Below are positions 57,301 to 64,000 of a stretch of DNA of 64,000 nucleotides, piece by piece. Every line of letters starts with the position of its first letter. Position 1 is the first letter of the stretch. This DNA comes from Paraphysomonas bandaiensis (Eukaryota; Chrysophyceae), in the NCBI GenBank assembly GCA_965644295.1, contig CBFFRP010000080.1:186001-250000 (forward strand), written 5' to 3'. A program made the position numbers and the translations under genes. The notes below the pieces were generated by a model. It was given only the letters and a program-made list of their open reading frames with translations, did no database searches and had not been told where the DNA came from.

Positions 57301-60300
57301 TAGCCGATAATATACCTCCTATACCTGCTGCTGCCTCCATGTGACCGATATTCGCTTTTACACCAGAAACATACAGTGTATTCTCTTCACTCCGCCCATG
57401 ACCATACACCGACGATAAAGCCTCCGTCTCAATAGGATCACCTAGTTTCGTCCCAGTCCCATGAGCCTCAATAAGAGATACATCATCAGCATCCACACCA
57501 GCATCTGATAATGCCGCACGAAGAAGCTGCTCCTGGGCAAGACCATTGGGGGCTGTCAAACTAGCACTCTTACCGTCCTGCATCACTGCTGACCCTCGTA
57601 CAACTGCATATATACCATCATTATCTCGTTCAGCATCACTCAATCGTTTCAACACCAAGGCGCCACAGCCCTCAGCTCTGCAGTAACCATTGGCGGATTC
57701 ATCAAAAGTGTGGCACTTGCCATCTGGTGATGTCATTCCGGCAATTGCGCAGGCAGCAGACGAAGATTGTGTCAAGCAATTCACACCCATCACAACTGCA
57801 ATATCACAATCATCTAATTGAACACTTCGTCTTGCTGTATGGAGAGCCACCAAAGAAGATGAACATGCAGTATCGCATGACATACATGGGCCCTGAAAAC
57901 CCAATACATACGATATGCGACCCGCCGCTACTGACAGAGTGCTTCCAGTTGCCCCATAAACCGATGGTATAGCCACCTCAGAAAAAGAGGTGCTATCCTG
58001 ATAAGAGCTTTCTGTTGCAACTGAACCAGAAATTCCAATAAACACTCCAACACGTTTCCCCTTTAATGATGCGACATCATACCCAGCATCGCACAGTGCT
58101 TCATATGCACACTCTAGCAGCAAACGATGATTTGGATCCATGTATAATGCCTCTGCATCCGATATACCGAACAACGGCGCATCAAAACTTTCCAATACTT
58201 CGTTAGACAAAAATCCGCCATAGCGAACGCGATCCAGTACGCTTGGATCTATTAATGCACTTCGCGCAATCAATGCATCCACGTCCCATCGACTGTGAGA
58301 AACAGTCCCTGTCATATCCTGACGTGATACAAGCATTTGCCACATCGATTCCAAGCTATTCACATCACCTGGAAAGCGACAACTTGCACCCACGATAGCC
58401 ATATTACTGATACCAAAGTGACTGTCACAGTTCGTTGTAGCAATATCTCGCGGTTCGTCATTGGTAATTAACAGTCCCAATATCTCAAGAATGTGATTAG
58501 TAATATCACCGATAGTAGGGTAACTAAACACCAACGTCGGTGCCAGTTTAACTTCAAAAGTAGTGGCAAGCTGTCCAACAAGCTCCGTCACTCCAAGTGA
58601 ATCTAAACCGTAATCCATCAACTGTGCGTCATCTGGAACATCCGGGGAGTCAAGAAGAGGGATAATCACCGAACGAACCTTCGACATAACTTCTGTTGCA
58701 CTCATACTTACACTTGATAGATTGAGAGTTTCCCTCGTTAACACTTTGCGGTTAATTAATTGATTGGTATCATCAGAGTATATACCCACGAATTGCTTCT
58801 TCACTATAGATGACATTGAGCTCAGTATATCTCTTGGTATAATAGTGATTACTGGGTTGCTAAGGTTGTGAAGGCCGAGAAATACTCGGCGTAGCAATTG
58901 CTCGGCCTCAGCAGGAGATATACTGTAACGTTTCAGAGACGATTCTACCGAAGCTGCCATCCCAATACCAGACACAGGTGGCCATTGAATACTACACCCA
59001 GATAGCCCATTCGTCACTCTGTAATGCACTAGCCCATCCAAGTATCCATTCGACATAGAATACGCTGTCTGACCAACATTACCTATAGACGCAGCGATCG
59101 ATGAAAACACCATAAATACAGAGAGCGAATCATCCAATGTGTGCTTGTGCAATAACCACGCACTGTGCGCCTTAGATGCCCACACATCAGCACAACCAGA
59201 TGCTGCACCACCCCCACGAATCAACGCATCACGAAGTACTCCTGCTGCATGAATGATGCCCCGAATTCCCCCACCCATCTCACGAACCTCTCGTAACATA
59301 TCCACCACTGAAGATTCGTCGGATACGTCACAACACATCACATGAACCTCGCTGCCAGAAGACTCTCGTAGCCACTCCAATTCAGTCTCCAGACCCTGGC
59401 CAGTATACGACACCTTGCCAGACCGAGACAAAAGTACCAATCTTGACACACCTAGGCTTGCTAGTAACCTTGCAGTTAAAAGCCCAAGCCCACCTAACCC
59501 ACCGGTTATGATGAACGTACCGCTCATCTCAACAACGCCTTCTCCAGGCTTTGAAATGTGAACGTCAGGTAGATTTATGGGTTCGTATCTTTTGACGAGA
59601 CGCACTCCAGAACAATATCGTACTTCTAATTCACTACACTCTGCTGACAAGATATCTTGAACTGCCGTTCGCCTGGCTTCTTCTGGTGATAATGAGGGGT
59701 CGGAATAGATAAATGATATACTAACTGCAGGGTATTCCAGTTGAGCGCTGGTTAATGAAGACGCCATTGCAGTCAAGAAAGGAGAGTAAGTGTCAAAATC
59801 CGAAAACGAACTGACAAATATTACGCGTTTGAAGTAATTTAAACACATATGTAACATCGAAATCCAGACATTGGCCATTTTTGACTGTTCCAACGAACTA
59901 CTTGAAGAAAATAAATACTCATTGTCACATATAACAATCGTACATCTTGAATAATTATCAGTCACAGAAGCACTAGAGCAAAAATTTTGCCACTCCGAAA
60001 CGGTAAAACTCTCAACTTTTAGAACAGAGGAATGCTTACGAAGATCGTTATGCAAATCAAAAGTCCGGGATCTATTTCCGATTAGAACGTACCCACCATA
60101 GCCCCTCTCCCTATCAGATATATTGCTCTCACATTGATGCCACTTAGAAGATAAAATGTAAGAGCTAATATCAGATCTAGAGCCAGCAATATTCTCAGCT
60201 CTGACACCCTTTGCAAGGAGTACAGGTGCACCTGACGCGGAAACCAGAGTACAGTTGTAGACACACTCCTTATCATCTGTTGATAGTATATCAATAATGC

Positions 60301-61216
60301 CCGTGCACCATTCGTGCTCCCAAAGATTAGCAAATCCCTTAGAGTAGATCACAATATCATCAATTGTAGCTGGTATATATGCTTTATAATCGGAGTTGTT
60401 GTTCCCTGCGCAACATACTGAGTGCAGCAATGCATCAATTACGGGAGGCGGAATAATATAAGTAGAACGTAACAGCATCGTGCTTGCCAAAGAAATTTTC
60501 GATAAAATTTGTTTCGAATTCCTTCTGTACAACAAAGACTGGATGAGGCGAAAGGAATCGCCGTAATGCAGTCCCATTTTGTCCAAGCTATTATACATCT
60601 CGGAAATATTTACGGGACAAACACACTCTTCATCCCCAGTGGATGTAGTTTCCAGGATACGCTGTCGCATCATATCAGCACTAACGTAGCGATGATCATA
60701 CTCGCGAGAACACTCTATAAAAAGTATATTGGATTCATCGATGTCCGCGCCAAAAATTTCCACTCGGCCACTGCGAGATGAAATACACCAGAGGTGTGTG
60801 TTGGTATCTACCTTGCAGAGTTTGATGTGCTTGAAGTTTCGCAAACACAACAGTTCGGTTGATGCGGAATTCCCTAAGGACTTCATGCACCCCGAAACAG
60901 CAATGCTAATTCCTGCGGAAGGTGGAAAATAGTTTGAATTATTGATCGTGTAGTCCCCAAGCCAGTCGTTTTTGATGGAATCATGCAGAACAATCGAATG
61001 GATACTAGCTTCGTAAAATGGTACAAATGTACTTCTTTGTATCAACCGATCAATCTGGGTATTTGGCTTATAAGATTTGTAAAATTTTGCATCCGAAAGT
61101 GTGTCGCAGTCAAGAAGCTTGCATAGGTGAATATCTTTAGCAGATATAGTGGTCACTGTGTCTTCCGCTGCTGCGCCCAACACACCTTTCCCTTTAGGAA
61201 ACAAATATCCATCCAT
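38223..61216 (-). CDS. Giant modular type I polyketide synthase B (modules 5b-9 plus thioesterase), six exons
   Basis: ATG at 61,216; upstream in frame there is only about 20 codons to a TAA, with no other Met. Exons, written left to right on the complement: 38,223-38,329; 38,380-38,425; 38,476-38,922; 38,973-39,040; 39,093-39,202; 39,249-61,216. These sum to 7,581 residues. The long first exon encodes DH*-KR-ACP, three KS-AT-DH*-KR-ACP modules and KS-AT-DH*-ACP. The five short exons complete a thioesterase. Introns are 46, 52, 50, 50 and 50 nt and the joins are in phase. The stop reached without splicing (39,230) would cut the thioesterase at its first strand. KS and AT active-site motifs are intact. 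DH domains of modules 6-9 lack both catalytic residues. B has no loading module and starts in mid-module, so it should receive its chain from another protein, most simply A. Confidence 0.93.
39385..43040 (-). other. PKS B module 9: KS-AT-DH*-ACP, no KR
   Basis: KS9 and AT9 are complete. After the inactive DH (LKDYSIRDII; LIEISILM) the repeat breaks off inside 'SLVFSA' and a unique linker leads to ACP9 (LDYGLDSLGVTEL, near 39,500). The KR is absent, so the last extension should keep its beta-keto group. Confidence 0.88.
43080..48165 (-). other. PKS B module 8: KS-AT-DH*-KR-ACP
   Basis: Same layout and same KR subtype as module 7. KS8 carries a local patch RRSVQHSECDIAVV where modules 6, 7 and 9 have RRSVQLDDCDIAVV (near 47,561-47,572). 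The DH is inactive by the same two substitutions. The expected step leaves a hydroxyl. Confidence 0.87.
48200..53290 (-). other. PKS B module 7: KS-AT-DH*-KR-ACP
   Basis: Nearly identical to module 6 through the KR nucleotide-binding half. The KR then switches to a different catalytic half (SSMSASVGLFGKSSYCLAN), still with Ser, Tyr and Asn. The DH has the same two substitutions as module 6. The expected step leaves a hydroxyl, whose configuration could differ from modules 5 and 6. Confidence 0.87.
53320..58415 (-). other. PKS B module 6: KS-AT-DH*-KR-ACP
   Basis: KS6 has DTACSSSL, and AT6 has GHSLGEY and AFHS. DH6 has LKDYSIRDIIVLPPGA (His to Tyr) and LIEISILM (Asp to Glu), so it should not dehydrate. 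KR6 is the 'SSIAAS..GQTAYSMSN' type, identical to KR5. ACP6 has GLDSL. The expected step leaves a hydroxyl. Confidence 0.88.
58450..61216 (-). other. PKS B module 5b: N-terminal DH*-KR-ACP
   Basis: After about 90 residues, which correspond to the AT-DH linker of other modules, a DH-like domain has LGDYTINNSNYFPPSAG. Tyr stands where the catalytic His is expected, while the second site (PPPVIDALLH) keeps Asp. It is probably inactive. KR5 (from about 59,520) has GGLGGLG and SSIAAS...TAYSMSN, and ACP5 has MDYGLDSL. The sequence of this DH is unlike the DH of modules 6-9. The extreme N-terminus could act in docking to protein A, which is inferred. Confidence 0.85.
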
Positions 61217-62474
61217 TTCGTATAACAGAACTTGTCGTAGAATAGAAGCACAAAATAATTTAATGGTAATATATTAGTAGTGGAGGTATCATTGACGTGT
61301 TTTTTGGTCCATACAGCGTTGGAGTGATGAAAGGTTGGAGTGAACAGATTTGTGCAGTTATACTCGAAGTTCGTCATTGTTGCTGGCACGCTAGTACGCG
61401 GTGTACAATATCGCAACTGTGATGTGATATAACTCAACATATCGCTTACGTTCTGCTAGTCTATGTTTTAATATGAATATGCACTACACAATACACATTT
61501 GTGCTTGCTTCATTCATCCACACCTCGACATCTACCTACACACCAATGTTTTCGTCTTGTGATAGGTTTTTTCTTAGGTGTCTTTGCCGAATGTCCTATA
61601 TTTGGGGGTTTTCAACTTTTTTATGGGATTTTCAGATTTTTAGCTCCTGTATCCGCAAAGAGCGTGCGGTACATACACCTACCATCATCATCCTGACATC
61701 ATCTCAACAAGCAGAGGGTGGTCATATCAGATATTTTGCCACTGTTGGGGCACAAAGAAGCTACCAGATTACAATGATATGAATGCATCCATGTTGCAGG
61801 GGTTGACCTGGTCCTGAGGGGCATCAGAAGAGATAGTGAGTCACGAGAGCGTAGTTGAAAAGTATAAGGGAAAAATGACGGGAAATAGAGCTCACTCTTA
61901 TGAGAGTAGAGGACCGCTGTTCTAGTGTCATAAAAATGAAAGAGGAGAAAAGACGAAGAATGTGGTCAATATCATTGCTGAAGGGAATGAGAAACAACAA
62001 CTGGCCTAGTTAGCACCAATGAGAAAGATAGCTGAAATGAGAGCGAAGCAGGCTGCTAACAGATCTTGGAACGCAGTTCGCATGAAGCGATTGTATGGTG
62101 CCTGCAATGTACTATCAAATACTAGGTAGTTCATGACTCATCAAATACGTTTTCATTATTTTAATTTCATTGCCAACTGTTTTGATTTCTTTCTGGTGAT
62201 ATTTATTTATTGTTTCATTTATTACTCTTTGACTTTTCTCACTATATATGAGTACTCTCAGTGGAAGTTATGCATTACACAGGTTACAGTACGTAATAAT
62301 CGAATAACAACAAATTTTAAATTTCTTACTCGGTTAGTGCAAATTTTAAAAAGTAGTATCTATAAAATATAATCCATCTCTATGCACAACATGCTACACA
62401 GTGTGTATCAATATTATAAATATGGTTAGAATTAGAATAGCATGCTACAAGTCGCCTTGTGATTCTACTTCCCA
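61217..62474. other. Intergenic region upstream of PKS B
   Basis: Holds the presumed promoter of gene B. A frame at 61,153-61,440 (minus) overlaps the B start in a different frame and shows no domain. The stretch 61,800-62,110 is purine-rich. Nothing else is recognised. Confidence 0.45.
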
Positions 62475-62822
62475 AGGCATGTTGTCAACAAGCAAATGCG
62501 ACACTCACTGTGAGTGTCGAAGTAAGATCGTACGAGAAATGAGTGGTAGTAGAGACTACATGAATGATAAGAGATATTGATTATAATTTATAATTCTCAG
62601 CATTGAGTATAAATTTACTTTCTTTTGTTAAGTTAATACTTCTCATATAATGTCGAACTTTGATAGCAATGAGTCACTACAACTTGTATATTCCGTTTTA
62701 CTACTATATATTTATCGTCATTCATTCTCACAGTACGATTAACAAGGCTACAATTGTATACTACTGTAATTTAAATACCTTATAACTACAGCTTTCAATT
62801 GCTCTCATAGCAGAACTCAACA
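62475..62822 (-). mobile_element. Probable 3' LTR of a copia element
   Basis: On the minus strand a purine-rich tract GAGAGGAG is followed directly by TGTTGA, the usual start of Ty1/copia LTRs, at about 62,822, downstream of a copia pol. The other end is set tentatively at ...GACAACA near 62,475, giving about 350 bp. The second LTR lies outside the window, so the boundaries are not proven. Confidence 0.45.
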
Positions 62823-62939
62823 CTCCTCTCAATTCAAAGCTGTAGATAGACTATTCATTTCACAAGACATAACTGACGGATACGCAACCACCGAAAACCA
62901 AACAGGACAAACAAGTGGACGTATGACTCCAACATATCA

Positions 62940-64000
62940 GCTAGTCTCACTTCACAGTCAACTGATCACCTCTACGTCGTTTGAACGAATTCTCTCTAAT
63001 AACCTCAACAGATGATTTCTGATCCTCTCCTAGACATCTCTTCCTGTGCTTCTCGTAAGTCACACCACACAAAGATTTCGTAAATATGCTGCTGTCTGAT
63101 CATCAGTCCAAACGTTGTACAATATAGTAGTGTTAAAGGGACCATCTGGATCTACGTGTTCCCGAACCCAATGGTACTTGATCTCGATGTGCTTCGAACC
63201 GGATTCAATGCTAAGTCACGATCACTCCTGCTATCCAGGGAAAATGGTATGGGTTCGCGTAGACGAAGTCCTAATTCTTGCATGCCAGCATACATGGCCT
63301 GATAATCACTTTGTATTGATGACATTGAGACAAAAGCCTGTAATATGGACTGCCAGATAAGTGGTCCACCAGCAGCAAACACTATGTATCCAGTCGTAGA
63401 TCGATGTGACACTACATCGCCAGCCCAGTCTGCATCTGAAAAGATATGTATGTCGAAGTGCTTACCACTGAATCGAATACCCTTCCGCACTGTATCCCTA
63501 ACGAACTGTAATTATTGAGTCAATAAACAACATGTAGTAGCCCGAGTAGGTTTATATGCATATCTAGATAACAAACCAACTGCATATGCAATATCAGGGC
63601 GAGTATTCATAGATATATATAACATAGCACCCAGTAGACTGCGATAAGGATAATTATCTACTTCCTCTTTCTCATCAGCTGGGAGATCACTGTCTGCTTG
63701 ATTAATTCTGTCCATGGCTTCAAGAGGTAGCAAAGACTTTTCTTGTTTTTGATGCGGGCCCGAGGAGAAATCAGTGAATTTGTAAACAATTTTCTTCGCA
63801 TATATATGTCTGTTGATCCAGTTGAATGATATCCTGGCCTCAAGTGAAGCGGACATTAAGAAAATGTTCAACTGCTCCGTCATGTCGAAACGGTTGCAGA
63901 ATTTTTTGCTTTTACTTCTGTAATAATATGTTAAAGTCAACACATGCGATGACAATGTCATCCACATACACTTTATGACCTTTATATGCAAAATGATACA
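62940..64000 (-). pseudogene. Decayed Ty1/copia retrotransposon pol (reverse transcriptase end and RNase H)
   Basis: Minus-strand pieces follow copia pol order. The reverse transcriptase motif YVDDIVIA is near 63,955-63,980. Then come SLLGAMLYISMNTRPDIAYA near 63,590-63,650, and RNase H with SDADWAGDVVSHRSTTGY (around 63,390-63,445), QSDYQAMYAGMQE and SKHIEIKYHWVREHVD (around 63,150-63,200). The pieces are in different frames with stops between, so the copy is broken. The gag, protease and integrase parts would lie to the right of the window. Confidence 0.85.

Larger units (their letters stand above)
39739..59520 (-). repeat. Tandem module repeat in PKS B, period 5,124 bp
   Basis: Equivalent points recur exactly 5,124 bp apart (39,777; 44,901; 50,025; 55,149), nearly four units. 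Copies differ by isolated substitutions, one clustered patch at 47,561-47,572 and the KR subtype switch. Such an array can change unit number by unequal exchange and is a risk for assembly collapse. Confidence 0.93.

Noticed and set aside
9000-58000. Many plus-strand open frames of 60-180 codons opposite the PKS genes, recurring every 5,052 or 5,124 bp
   Set aside because: They are antisense shadows of the repeated modules, with identical recurrence and no domain of their own.
8544-59520. CRISPR-like or satellite array
   Set aside because: The periodicity is that of 5-kb coding modules in frame, not of short repeats with spacers.
8291-61216. Bacterial contamination as the source of the PKS genes
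   Set aside because: Gene B is continued by spliceosomal introns of the same size as in UTP13 and QCR9, and both PKS genes are flanked by eukaryotic genes and repeats.
61153-61440. A 95-codon frame overlapping the start of PKS B as an upstream exon
   Set aside because: It is in another frame, shows no AT-like sequence, and no convincing donor/acceptor pair joins it to B.

Overview
The window is a piece of a nuclear genome from a microbial eukaryote (an alga or protist; the lineage cannot be fixed from the sequence). The evidence is spliceosomal introns of about 42-55 nt with GT...AG ends in four genes, a U6 snRNA-like sequence, a nucleolar WD40 protein, a cytochrome bc1 subunit, a decayed Ty1/copia retrotransposon and a hAT-like fragment. 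Standard stop codons are used throughout.

Layout. 1-2.4 kb: a possible gene end, repeats and the bc1 subunit QCR9 (-). 2.9-5.8 kb: a seven-exon UTP13/TBL3 gene (+). 5.9-8.3 kb: non-coding sequence with a U6-like sequence and repeat fragments. 8.3-30.2 kb: giant type I polyketide synthase (PKS) gene A (-), one 7,290-codon exon. 30.2-38.2 kb: a spacer with one unrecognised two-exon gene (-), several copies of a dispersed repeat, a GC-rich insert and a hAT-like fragment. 38.2-61.2 kb: giant PKS gene B (-). Its 7,328-codon open frame does not end at the apparent stop at 39,230; it splices through five introns of 46-52 nt into a complete thioesterase ending at 38,223. 61.2-64 kb: spacer, a probable LTR and a decayed copia pol.

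How A and B fit together. A reads GNAT-ACP (loading) / KS-AT-(dead DH)-KR-ACP / KS-AT-DH-KR-ACP / KS-DH-KR-ACP (no AT) / KS-AT-DH-KR-ACP / KS-AT(truncated), then stops. B starts with DH*-KR-ACP and continues with three KS-AT-DH*-KR-ACP modules and a KS-AT-DH*-ACP-TE module. A alone has the loading module and B alone the thioesterase; A ends after a KS-AT and B begins with DH-KR-ACP. They therefore look like the two halves of one nine-extension assembly line with module 5 split between two proteins, although B lies upstream of A on the chromosome. DH domains of A modules 2-4 keep both catalytic residues; those of B modules 6-9 have His to Tyr and Asp to Glu changes. With strict colinearity and malonyl extenders the inferred chain is about C20: acetyl-derived end with a hydroxyl, a conjugated triene, four hydroxyls, and a 3-keto acyl end.

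The modules are extremely similar at DNA level, with a 5,052-bp period in A and 5,124 bp in B. The KS C-terminal half plus AT is nearly identical across both genes, while KS N-terminal halves, DH domains and KR C-terminal halves differ by class. This points to ongoing gene conversion with exchangeable cassettes.
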